Shown piece by piece: positions 1 through 6,290 of a DNA stretch of 8,503 nt. The translations under genes and the position numbers were made by a program. How positions within the stretch are numbered: position 1 is the stretch's first letter; the number at the start of each line of letters is the position of its first letter. The notes below the pieces were generated by a model. It had not been told where the DNA came from, did not search any database, and was given only the letters and a program-made list of their open reading frames with translations. This DNA is from Defluviicoccus vanus (GTDB lineage: Bacteria; Pseudomonadota; Alphaproteobacteria; Rhodospirillales; Defluviicoccaceae). Location: NCBI RefSeq assembly GCF_014672695.1, contig NZ_CP053923.1, positions 3,698,616-3,707,118 of the forward strand. The letters run 5' to 3'.

Positions 1-1788
1 CGATGCGCGGGGGAATCCGAACGCGGCGAAAAGGTCGACCTCCGGCACTGGGCACGGTTTCTCGTCCACCGCCTTGTCGCAGCGAGTCTGGACGACGACG
101 ACGGCGCTCCGCTTGCCGCCCAGGTGGCGGACGTAGTCCACCCAGTAGGCGAGCGGGTGATTGCGAAAGGTGATGCCGTCGTGGGTTTCTTCGTGGGTAT
201 CCTCCAACGCCGGCGTCCAGACGAGAAGGAAGACGGCGTTGGCGCGCATGAACAGTGCATGCGTGCCGTGGTAAAGCTCCTGCCCGCCGAAGTCCCAGAC
301 CTGCAGCGTCGACTCCGCCCCGCCATCGGCGTCCGGCAGCGGCGCACGGGTGGTGACGATGCCGTGGGTTGAGGGCTGGGTGTCGTCGTAGGGCTCGCCG
401 CGCAGCCGCCGGCAAAGCTGCGTCTTGCCGACCCGCCCGTTGCCGAGCACCAGCAGCTTGACGTCGCGCACCGGTACCGATCCCGCTTCCAGGTCGCGGA
501 CGTGCGAGCGCAGCGTCTCCAGGCAGTTGTCGATCCAACCCTGCGACAGCACCTCGGCGGGCAACCCCGGCACCTGGGTCTCGTACATAACCAGTTCCGC
601 GAGTGACTCTCGCTCCAGCAGCCACCGCGGGAAGTCAATGAGCCGACACTCCGACAGCCTAAGCTTCCGAAGCTTTTCAAGGCCGGCGAGGGGCGCGAGA
701 TCGCTGACCTGGGTTACGGAGCACTCGAGCGTCTGCAGGTTATGGAGTTCTGCGAGGGGCGCGAGATCGCTGACCTGGGTTCCGGAGCAATTGAGCGTCT
801 GCAGGTTATGGAGTTCTGCGAGGGGCGCGAGATCGCTGACCTGGGTGTAGGAGCAATCGAGCGACTGCAGGTTATGGAGTTCTGCGAGGGGCGCGAGATC
901 GCTGACCTGGGTGTAGGAGCACTCGAGCGTCTGCAGGTTATGGAGTTCTGCGAGGGGCGCGAGATCGCTGACCTGGGTTACGGAGCAATTGAGCGTCTGC
1001 AGGTTATGGAGTTCTGCGAGGGGCGCGAGATCGCTGACCTGGGTATTGTAGCAATTGAGCGTCTGCAGGTTATGGAGTTCTGCGAGGGGCGCGAGATCGC
1101 TGACCTGGGTATTGTAGCAATTGAGCGTCTGCAGGTTATGGAGTTCTGCGAGGGGCGCGAGATCGCTGACCTGGGTATTGTAGCAATTGAGCGTCTGCAG
1201 GTTATGGAGTTCTGCGAGGGGCGCGAGATCGCTGACCTGGGTATTGTAGCAATTGAGCGTCTGCAGGTTATGGAGTTCTGCGAGGGGCGCGAGATCGCTG
1301 ACCTGGGTATTGTAGCAATAGAGCGACTGCAGGTTATGGAGTTCTGCGAGGGGCGCGAGATCGCTGACCTGGGTTCCGGAGCAATAGAGCGACTGCAGGT
1401 TATGGAGTTCTGCGAGGGGCGCGAGATCGCTGACCTGGGTTCCGGAGCAATAGAGCGACTGGAGGTTGGCGAGGCGAACGAGCGCTGATAGGCTGGTTAG
1501 AGGGTGGGTGCGCAGCGACAAGACGCTGAGACTTGGGAGGCGCCGTAAAGCCGCGAGCGACGCTTCGATCTCGTTCGGCGCTAGATCGGCTGCCGCCTCC
1601 TGCCACTCGCCGTCTTCGTCCCGGTACCCTGAACCGAGGTTCAGCCGCTGCAGGTGCTGCAGCTCGAACAATTCCTCCGGCAGCTCCGTCAGCCCGAGTT
1701 GCCCCAGATCGAGAAACCCCGTCCGCTCCTCCGCCTCGCGGGCGATGCGGTCGCGGGCGATCCGCAGGCCTTCGCTCCCGTCGGTCAT
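1..1788 (-). CDS. Roco-family protein: leucine-rich repeats plus Roc GTPase domain (C-terminus outside window)
   Basis: The frame is open from the start codon to the left edge (596 codons seen). Residues about 23-50 form a first LRR segment (FLDLGQLGLTELPEELFEL), followed by an acidic linker. Residues 117-380 hold twelve 22-residue repeats with the pattern TQVSDLxPLxxLxxLxxLxC. Conserved linker residues (GWIDNCLETLRSH, then RDLEAG) lead into a Ras-like Roc domain: P-loop GNGRVGKT at 449-456, switch II DFGGQ at 499-503, and a G4-like TRCD at 568-571 in place of the usual NKxD. LRR-Roc order is the hallmark of bacterial Roco proteins, cytoplasmic GTPases that dimerise through a COR domain; that part would lie beyond base 1. 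The start at 1788 is chosen because GAGG lies 6 nt upstream; ATGs at 1791 and 1824 are in-frame alternatives. The family call is firm, but the cellular role is unknown: such proteins are suspected to act in signalling or protein-interaction sensing. Confidence 0.93.
   Translation of the reverse strand, partial: MTDGSEGLRIARDRIAREAEERTGFLDLGQLGLTELPEELFELQHLQRLNLGSGYRDEDGEWQEAAADLAPNEIEASLAALRRLPSLSVLSLRTHPLTSLSALVRLANLQSLYCSGTQVSDLAPLAELHNLQSLYCSGTQVSDLAPLAELHNLQSLYCYNTQVSDLAPLAELHNLQTLNCYNTQVSDLAPLAELHNLQTLNCYNTQVSDLAPLAELHNLQTLNCYNTQVSDLAPLAELHNLQTLNCYNTQVSDLAPLAELHNLQTLNCSVTQVSDLAPLAELHNLQTLECSYTQVSDLAPLAELHNLQSLDCSYTQVSDLAPLAELHNLQTLNCSGTQVSDLAPLAELHNLQTLECSVTQVSDLAPLAGLEKLRKLRLSECRLIDFPRWLLERESLAELVMYETQVPGLPAEVLSQGWIDNCLETLRSHVRDLEAGSVPVRDVKLLVLGNGRVGKTQLCRRLRGEPYDDTQPSTHGIVTTRAPLPDADGGAESTLQVWDFGGQELYHGTHALFMRANAVFLLVWTPALEDTHEETHDGITFRNHPLAYWVDYVRHLGGKRSAVVVVQTRCDKAVDEKPCPVPEVDLFAAFGFPRAS
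649..1440 (-). repeat. 66-bp tandem repeat array encoding twelve leucine-rich repeats
   Basis: Twelve units of exactly 66 bp run without a gap inside the Roco gene. Eleven (715-1440) share an identical 14-residue core, TQVSDLAPLAELHN; the last (649-714) has diverged to TQVSDLAPLAGLEK. Differences between units fall almost only in the codons after LQ: S/T, L, then Y/N/E/D, C, then SG, YN, SV or SY. In gene order the tails are SLYCSG, SLYCYN, four of TLNCYN, TLNCSV, TLECSY, SLDCSY, TLNCSG and TLECSV. The third to sixth units are identical at the DNA level. The pattern suggests recent duplication or gene conversion. Confidence 0.95.
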
Positions 1789-1843
1789 CATCTGCCTCGC
1801 CCCCGCGCCGCATCCGCCCCTCATCACCTTGATCGTCAAACAA

Positions 1844-1868
1844 CAATGCCCGCCCCGGCCCGGCATTG
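1844..1868 (-). terminator. Hairpin upstream of the Roco gene, weakly terminator-like
   Basis: Arms CAATGCC (1844-1850) and GGCATTG (1862-1868) are perfect 7-bp complements around a GC-rich 11-nt loop. Read leftward, the stem is followed by TTGTTTG, which is T-rich but short. It sits about 55 nt ahead of the Roco start, so it could be an attenuator in the Roco leader or simply a structured 5' UTR. The stem is seen; the function is inferred. Confidence 0.3.
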
Positions 1869-1897
1869 TCTAGCCCGGACGCGGGCCGGCCGTATGC

Positions 1898-1927
1898 TTG
1901 ACAGGCCGGCGGCGGCTCGGTTATGTT
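1898..1927 (+). promoter_or_regulatory. Putative sigma70-type promoter inside an inverted repeat
   Basis: A perfect TTGACA box (1898-1903) is followed after 18 nt by TATGTT (1922-1927, 4 of 6 matches to consensus), pointing rightward. The -35 box overlaps the loop of an inverted repeat with arms GCCGGCC (1885-1891) and GGCCGGC (1904-1910), which could be an operator. TTATGTTC also occurs twice, at 1921-1928 and 1932-1939, 11 bp apart, close to one helical turn. A transcript from here would have a leader of about 400 nt before the lipoprotein gene. Confidence 0.4.
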
Positions 1928-1982
1928 CGCTTTATGTTCTATGATAACGGAAAAAGAGCTGCCCGGTGGTGGTCCTCGGCCA

Positions 1983-2011
1983 ATGACGACAGATGACGAC
2001 AGATGACGACA
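1983..2011 (+). repeat. Short tandem repeat, 10-bp unit x 2.9
   Basis: The unit ATGACGACAG occurs almost three times in direct succession. The first copy, with flanking bases (CAATGACGAC, 1981-1990), is a perfect 10-bp reverse complement of GTCGTCATTG at 2038-2047. The other copies can pair with the same partner over 8 bp. This allows alternative pairings in a transcript and may allow slippage of copy number. Confidence 0.7.
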
Positions 2012-2085
2012 CAAACGCCGCTGACCCGGCCGCGATCGTCGTCATTGCAAGGGCTTGCGCGATTCGACCGGCACCCGAACCGCCA

Positions 2086-2119
2086 CTGAACCGGCTGCGA
2101 ACCGCTGCCGGCGGTTCAG
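2086..2119. other. Inverted repeat / hairpin in the intergenic region
   Basis: CTGAACCG (2086-2093) and CGGTTCAG (2112-2119) are perfect 8-bp complements with an 18-nt interior that can pair further (GGC with GCC). A neighbouring GAACCGCC (2077-2084) is complementary to GGCGGTTC (2110-2117), so two mutually exclusive stems can use the same right arm. No T-run follows on either strand, so it is not a standard terminator. Confidence 0.45.
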
Positions 2120-2322
2120 ATGCCGATGTTGCAGAGGTCGATCGAGGAACGGGCGCCGGGAACTCACGATCGCGGCGCTGACCATGGCCATCCATATAAC
2201 CCAGTCTCCACTTTTCCAGGGGAGGATCATGGTGCAGCGGATTGCTTTCTGTGGTCGGGGTATGCTCAATAAACCGATGGACGGCTGTGATCGACGCGGG
2301 GTTACCGGTCGGATGGTCGGGG

Positions 2323-2329
2323 TAAGGAG
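2323..2329 (+). promoter_or_regulatory. Ribosome binding site deciding a GTG start
   Basis: TAAGGAG is almost a full match to the anti-Shine-Dalgarno sequence and lies 9 nt before the GTG at 2339. It fixes the non-ATG start of the lipoprotein gene. Confidence 0.75.
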
Positions 2330-2338
2330 CAAACGAAC

Positions 2339-2668
2339 GTGAACAAAGTCGTCGCGATTGCTGCAGTGACGGTGGCGCTGTTGGCAGCGTGTACCTCGTC
2401 GGCCGGCCGCTGGGAGCGGGCCGGTACATCGTCCGACGATGCCGCCTCGATCGAAATCGATTGCCGGAATGCGGCCAGGGCGGACGTGGAGCAGGGATTT
2501 AGTCCGCGTGGGACGGTCGGCTCCTCACCCTCATCTACTCAGCCTCGCGACATTACCGGCAATTGGACAGGGATGATGGACCAGTTTTCCGCGGAATCGC
2601 GCGAGCGACAGTTGTTTGAGCGCTGCATGACCCGGCAAGGATTCCAGTTTGTTCCCTTCAGCCAGTAG
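2339..2668 (+). CDS. Small lipoprotein of unknown function
   Basis: A 109-residue protein begins with a short lipoprotein signal peptide ending in the lipobox LLAAC, with the lipidated cysteine at position 18. The next residue is Thr rather than Asp, which favours sorting to the outer membrane. The mature part is polar and Ser/Thr-rich in the middle. It has two further cysteines (42, 96) that could form a disulfide. The C-terminal motif LFERCMTRQGFQFVPF resembles the Cys-Met-x-x-x-Gly-Phe/Tyr ending seen in many small proteobacterial lipoproteins. The GTG start is supported by a near-perfect TAAGGAG (2323-2329) 9 nt upstream and by the complete signal peptide. It is a single gene, convergent with mrp. 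No specific family is recognised; lipoprotein status is well supported, function is not. Confidence 0.8.
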   Translation: MNKVVAIAAVTVALLAACTSSAGRWERAGTSSDDAASIEIDCRNAARADVEQGFSPRGTVGSSPSSTQPRDITGNWTGMMDQFSAESRERQLFERCMTRQGFQFVPFSQ

Positions 2669-2693
2669 CGGGTGAGGCAAAGCCGCTACTGGC
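2661..2693. terminator. Bidirectional terminator-like hairpin between convergent genes
   Basis: GCCAGTAGCGG (2661-2671) and CCGCTACTGGC (2683-2693) form a perfect 11-bp stem with an 11-nt loop. The lipoprotein stop codon TAG (2666-2668) lies inside the left arm. The mrp gene ends at 2739 on the other strand, so the hairpin sits between two converging transcripts. Neither side has a clear T-run, so it may act as a transcript-end stabiliser rather than an intrinsic terminator. Confidence 0.55.
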
Positions 2694-2738
2694 AAGGTAC
2701 CAAGCGTTACCTGATTCTGACGCCAGCCGCCTTCACCG

Positions 2739-3917
2739 TCACTGAATCACGATCCGTGGCGCTGTTGCTGCCTGCGCGGCGAGGGTGTGTTCGAGTTTGG
2801 CCGCGAGTCGCTTGGCAATTGCCATATAGGCCTGCGCGTGTTCGCCATCGGGTTCGGCGGCGACAATCGGATGGCCACCGTCCGAGGTCTCGCGAATGGC
2901 CATGTGCAGGGGAATCTCACCGAGGAAATCCATCCCCATCCGCTCTGCCTCGCGTTGGGCACCGCCATGACCGAAAATCTCGCTGCGATGGCCGCAATTC
3001 GGGCAACTGAAATAGCTCATGTTCTCGATCAGGCCGAGTACTGGCACATCAACCTTGCGAAACATGTTGAGACCTTTGCGTGCGTCGATCAACGCGATGT
3101 CCTGTGGCGTCGACACGATCACCGCTCCAGCCAGCGGTACACGCTGCGCCATCGTCAGTTGGGTGTCGCCGGTACCTGGCGGCATATCCACCACCATGAT
3201 ATCGAGTGGTCCCCAGGCGACGTCGCGCATCATCTGTTCCAGGGCCGATTGCACCATCGGACCGCGCCAGACGATCGGCGTCTCCTCTTCGACAAGGAAC
3301 GCCATCGACATCGCCTTGATGCCGTAGGCTTCCATCGGATCGAGGCGCGCGCCGTCGCTTGAGCCCGGCTGACCGCCAACGCCAAGCAGGCGTCGCATCG
3401 ACGGGCCGTAGATGTCGGCATCGAGAAGACCTGTACGGTGTCCCAGCCGGGCGAATGCCACCGCCAGATTGACCGCCGTCGTCGATTTACCGACGCCGCC
3501 TTTGCCCGAGGCAACGGCGATCACCGCGCGCACGTTCGACAACAGATTGCCACCGCGCCCCTCTGATGCTCCCGGTGCTGCAGCCGACCCCGAATGGCTA
3601 GGCGCATGTCCGTGGTCATGCCCATGCCCATGATGCTGATGACTTGATATTTGCGCGCCCGCAGCGCGCTCCGCAGTCAGCACCACCGTTGCGGTCAGGA
3701 CGCCCGGCAACTTGTGCACGAGAGATTCCACCTCTTTGCGTAAGGGCTCCAGTTCTGCCCCACGGTCAGCTGATACCTGCAGCATCATCGCCACATGACC
3801 GTCCTTGATCCGACATCCCTGGACCATCCCGAGGCTGATGATATCCTGACCGCGCAAGGGATCGGCGACGCAGCGTAATGCATCGAGGATCTGGCGTTCT
3901 GTTATCTGCGTCGTCAT
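2739..3917 (-). CDS. apbC: Mrp/ApbC family iron-sulfur cluster carrier ATPase
   Basis: The 392-residue product has the full layout of the Mrp/NBP35 family of P-loop ATPases, which carry assembled Fe-S clusters to apo-proteins in the cytoplasm. An N-terminal MIP18/DUF59-like domain (about 5-82) is followed by a His-rich linker (93-108), then the ATPase domain. That domain shows the deviant Walker A GKGGVGKST (138-146), DADIYGPS (166-173) and DMPPGTGD (244-251). The CPNC pair (Cys305, Cys308) is the cluster-binding CxxC used by Mrp dimers. Length is typical for forms with the N-terminal domain. The ATG at 3917 has AGAAGG about 10 nt upstream and starts in step with the DUF59 domain. It is divergent from hflK. 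The gene is often named mrp; the family call is firm and the client proteins are unknown. Confidence 0.96.
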   Translation of the reverse strand: MTTQITERQILDALRCVADPLRGQDIISLGMVQGCRIKDGHVAMMLQVSADRGAELEPLRKEVESLVHKLPGVLTATVVLTAERAAGAQISSHQHHGHGHDHGHAPSHSGSAAAPGASEGRGGNLLSNVRAVIAVASGKGGVGKSTTAVNLAVAFARLGHRTGLLDADIYGPSMRRLLGVGGQPGSSDGARLDPMEAYGIKAMSMAFLVEEETPIVWRGPMVQSALEQMMRDVAWGPLDIMVVDMPPGTGDTQLTMAQRVPLAGAVIVSTPQDIALIDARKGLNMFRKVDVPVLGLIENMSYFSCPNCGHRSEIFGHGGAQREAERMGMDFLGEIPLHMAIRETSDGGHPIVAAEPDGEHAQAYMAIAKRLAAKLEHTLAAQAATAPRIVIQ

Positions 3918-4009
3918 CGTGATCGTACCTTCTTTGTAATAGGTTCGTTTTATCGGCGGCTTTAATCGTAATTGTCGCGGATAACCCGTTCCTTCCCCAG
4001 CAGCGCCGG

Positions 4010-4038
4010 TTGTCCGTTGGCGATGCCTAGCCTATAAG
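4010..4038 (+). promoter_or_regulatory. Putative sigma70-type promoter for the hflK-hflC cluster
   Basis: TTGTCC (4010-4015, 4 of 6 to consensus) and TATAAG (4033-4038, 5 of 6) are separated by exactly 17 nt in the divergent region between mrp and hflK. The predicted start would leave a leader of about 105 nt before hflK. The -10 element lies within a small palindrome GCCTATAAGGC. No clear heat-shock promoter was recognised. Confidence 0.5.
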
Positions 4039-4151
4039 GCTCGACGAAGCGCGGATCGATCCATATATGGGTTGGAATGCGTGGTGGCCAACACAACTAT
4101 TGCGCGCTTGCCGTCCGCACTTCTAACGAGGAAAAGGAGCATCTGGTCCGC

Positions 4152-5267
4152 ATGGCGTGGAATCCGAAAGGCGGTGGTGGAGGTCCTTGGGGAGGCGGAG
4201 GAGGTGGAGGTCCATGGGGTAGCGGACCGTCATCCTCACAGCCCCCTGATATCGAGGAGATGGTTAAGCGGACGCAGGAGCGGGTCAAGCGGATGTTGCC
4301 GCTTTGGTTCGGGAGCGGCCGCGGGATCATTCTTGCTATCGTAGCCGTGGTCGGCATCTGGCTTGCCACCGGCGTCTATCAGGTTCGCCCGGGCGAACAG
4401 TCGCTTGAACTGCTGTTCGGGAAGTTCGTCGGCAGCAACGGGCCTGGTCTTAACTACTGGTTTCCGACCCCGATTGGCGAAGTGCAGATAGTCAACGTCG
4501 AACAGACAAACCAGATTAATGTCGGCTTTCGCGGCGCTGGCGAAGGAGGACGCGGTTCAAGTCCGCGCGACGTGCTGCACGAAAGTTTGATGTTGACGCT
4601 CGATCAGAACATCGTCGACGTCGATATGATCGTCCAGTGGCGAATTAAGAACGCACCAGACTTTGCCTTCAACATCCGCAGCCCGCAGGAAACCATCAAG
4701 TTGGTGTCAGAGAGTGCCATCCGTGAGGTGATGGGACAAACGCTGCTGGAAGACGCGCTGACCTTGAAGCGACAGGATGTTGACGATCGCACCAAACAAT
4801 TGATCCAACAGATCCTCGACGCCTACGGCGCCGGCGTATTGATCACAGAAGTCAAGCAGTTGAAGGTTGATCCGCCGGCAGAGGTCATTGATGCCTTCAA
4901 CGACGTCCAGCGGGCGCGCCAGGACCAGGATCGCCTCGTCAACGAAGCTCTCGCTTATCGCAACGACATCGTGCCGCGCGCCAAGGGCGATGCCGAACGG
5001 ATTGTGCAGGCTGCGGCTGCCTACAAGGATCAGCTGGTGCGTGAGTCCGAGGGCGATGCCAAGCGGTTCCTCTCGGTCTATGAGGCCTATCTTTCTGGCA
5101 AAGACGTGACAATGAGGCGGCTTTTCCTGGAACGTATGCAGGATGTGCTGAAGCATACGCAGAACGTCATTGTCGATCAGGCTGTCGGCGGCTCGGGCGT
5201 GGTGCCGTACCTGCCTTTGCCTGAGATCCAGCGACAACGTGATCAGCGCTCGGAGTCGCCGCGATGA
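4152..5267 (+). CDS. hflK: HflK, membrane SPFH-domain subunit of the HflKC complex
   Basis: The 371-residue protein starts with a Gly/Trp-rich stretch (residues 2-26, GGGGGPWGGGGGGGPWG), as in many HflK proteins. A charged segment and one membrane helix (about 58-76) follow, with an SPFH/Band 7 domain in the periplasm (about 75-270) and a helical segment with alternating charge and Ala (about 250-330). HflK and HflC form a large membrane cage around the FtsH protease and modulate its access to membrane substrates. The ATG at 4152 is chosen because AAGGAG (4134-4139) precedes it and MAWNP fits the family start; a 25-codon upstream extension to 4077 lacks family character. The protein is a little shorter than E. 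coli HflK (419). Its stop overlaps the hflC start by 4 bp, implying translational coupling. Confidence 0.95.
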   Translation: MAWNPKGGGGGPWGGGGGGGPWGSGPSSSQPPDIEEMVKRTQERVKRMLPLWFGSGRGIILAIVAVVGIWLATGVYQVRPGEQSLELLFGKFVGSNGPGLNYWFPTPIGEVQIVNVEQTNQINVGFRGAGEGGRGSSPRDVLHESLMLTLDQNIVDVDMIVQWRIKNAPDFAFNIRSPQETIKLVSESAIREVMGQTLLEDALTLKRQDVDDRTKQLIQQILDAYGAGVLITEVKQLKVDPPAEVIDAFNDVQRARQDQDRLVNEALAYRNDIVPRAKGDAERIVQAAAAYKDQLVRESEGDAKRFLSVYEAYLSGKDVTMRRLFLERMQDVLKHTQNVIVDQAVGGSGVVPYLPLPEIQRQRDQRSESPR

Positions 5268-6154
5268 AGAAGTCGACAGTGTTCGTAGTGGGCGTTGTTG
5301 CCATCCTCCTCCTCGTGCTTGTCATCGGCGCGGCGTTCACCGTGCGCCAGACGCAGCAGGCGCTCATCCTGCAGTTTGGCGATCCTGTTCGGGTTGAACG
5401 TGAGCCAGGGCTCAAGTTCAAACTGCCTTTCGTGCAGCACGTTGAGTTCTTCGACAAGCAGATCCTTGATCTGGATCCTCCGGCACAGGAAGTACTGCTC
5501 GCGGATCAGAAGCGAATCAACGTCGATGCTTTTGCCCGTTACCGCATTCTCGACCCGCTGCGTTTCCGCCAGCGCGCGGGAACCGAAGAAAGTTTCAAGC
5601 AGATTTTTGGTGCCCAGCTCAACTCCGCCGTTCGCACTGAGGTGGCGCGAATCGGGCTTGCGGAACTGCTGTCCGCAGAGCGAGCGGGGATCATGGAGCG
5701 GATCGGCAAAACCCTGAAGGAACAATCCCCCGGGTTCGGGGTAGAGGTCGTGGATGTGCGGATTGGTCGCGCCGATCTGCCGGAAGCGGCGAGTCAGTCG
5801 GTCTATAACCGGATGCGCTCGGCACGCGTGGCACAGGCGGCGCAGTTGCGTGCCGAAGGCGAGGAGCAAAAGGCACGCATTCAGGCGGAGGCTGATCGAG
5901 AACGCACGGTCATAATCGCCGATGCTACACGCCAATCGCAGATTCTGCGCGGCGAAGGTGACGCCGAGAGGACGAAGATCCTTAACGAAGTCTATAACAA
6001 GGATCCACAGTTCTTCGACTTTTATCGATCGCTGGAGGCATACCAGTCGCTGGCTTCGTCAGCGACGACGATGGTGCTTCGCCCGGACAGCGATTTCTTT
6101 CGTTTCTTTCTACGCGATCGCGGCACACTGGCCGCTCAACCAAACAACCGGTAA
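5264..6154 (+). CDS. hflC: HflC, partner SPFH-domain subunit of the HflKC complex
   Basis: The 296-residue product has an N-terminal signal anchor (about residues 5-25) and an SPFH/Band 7 domain beginning TVRQTQQALILQFGDPVR. Its Ala/Glu/Arg-rich helical stretch (about 185-235; VAQAAQLRAEGEEQKARI, then RGEGDAERTKIL) is typical of HflC. The C-terminal motif FYRSLEAYQSL, then DSDFFRFF, is also characteristic. It should pair with HflK in the inner membrane, with the bulk of the chain in the periplasm. ATG overlaps the hflK stop in ATGA, so the two are co-translated. It is somewhat shorter than E. coli HflC (334). No DUF2065 gene follows, although one often lies downstream of hflC in proteobacteria; only 136 bp separate it from the HtrA-type gene. 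Confidence 0.95.
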   Translation: MKKSTVFVVGVVAILLLVLVIGAAFTVRQTQQALILQFGDPVRVEREPGLKFKLPFVQHVEFFDKQILDLDPPAQEVLLADQKRINVDAFARYRILDPLRFRQRAGTEESFKQIFGAQLNSAVRTEVARIGLAELLSAERAGIMERIGKTLKEQSPGFGVEVVDVRIGRADLPEAASQSVYNRMRSARVAQAAQLRAEGEEQKARIQAEADRERTVIIADATRQSQILRGEGDAERTKILNEVYNKDPQFFDFYRSLEAYQSLASSATTMVLRPDSDFFRFFLRDRGTLAAQPNNR

Positions 6155-6290
6155 CGTCTTTCGCCAACCGGGGTCGAACCGTGGTCACTGGCATTCAATG
6201 GACAGAGCTTAACATGCTTCAATTCCACCATCTGCCAACGGGCCGGCCGCGCCGCCCGGGGGGACGACGCAGCGAATCACACAACGGATT

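Larger units (their letters stand above)
1789..2338. other. 550-bp divergent intergenic region rich in inverted repeats
   Basis: No recognisable protein was found on either strand between the Roco gene (leftward) and the lipoprotein gene (rightward). The stretch holds several inverted repeats: 1844-1868, 1885-1910, a distant 10-bp pair at 1981-1990 and 2038-2047, and 2086-2119. It also has a 10-bp tandem repeat (1983-2011) and an AT-rich block at about 1921-1955 where promoters could lie. A 37-codon frame starts at 2229 and ends by overlapping the lipoprotein start; it is weakly supported and not called as a gene. Confidence 0.6.

Noticed and set aside
685..1440. Regular 66-bp repeats considered as a CRISPR array.
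   Set aside because: There are no unique spacers: the units are contiguous, in coding frame and differ in only a few codons.
742..1488. A 248-codon plus-strand frame made of a repeated MEFCEGREIADLG motif, resembling a repeat protein.
   Set aside because: It is the antisense of the LRR array. Because the unit is 66 bp, any frame without a stop in one unit stays open across all units. The minus frame gives textbook LRR and Roc motifs, so it is the real one.
1400..2014. Minus-strand frame of 204 codons overlapping the Roco start.
   Set aside because: It is in another frame over the Roco N-terminus, Arg/Pro-rich with no recognisable domain, as expected of a GC-rich shadow frame.
1932..2429. 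Minus-strand 165-codon frame across the intergenic region and lipoprotein start.
   Set aside because: No family character, low-complexity composition, and it runs antisense to a well-supported lipoprotein signal peptide.
3918..3970. A leftward promoter for mrp (TTAAAG, 18 nt, TATTAC).
   Set aside because: Only 3 and 4 of 6 consensus matches, and it would leave a very short leader; too weak to call.
4077..4151. An earlier ATG that would extend HflK by 25 residues.
   Set aside because: The extension has no HflK character and lies upstream of the AAGGAG site, which serves the ATG at 4152.
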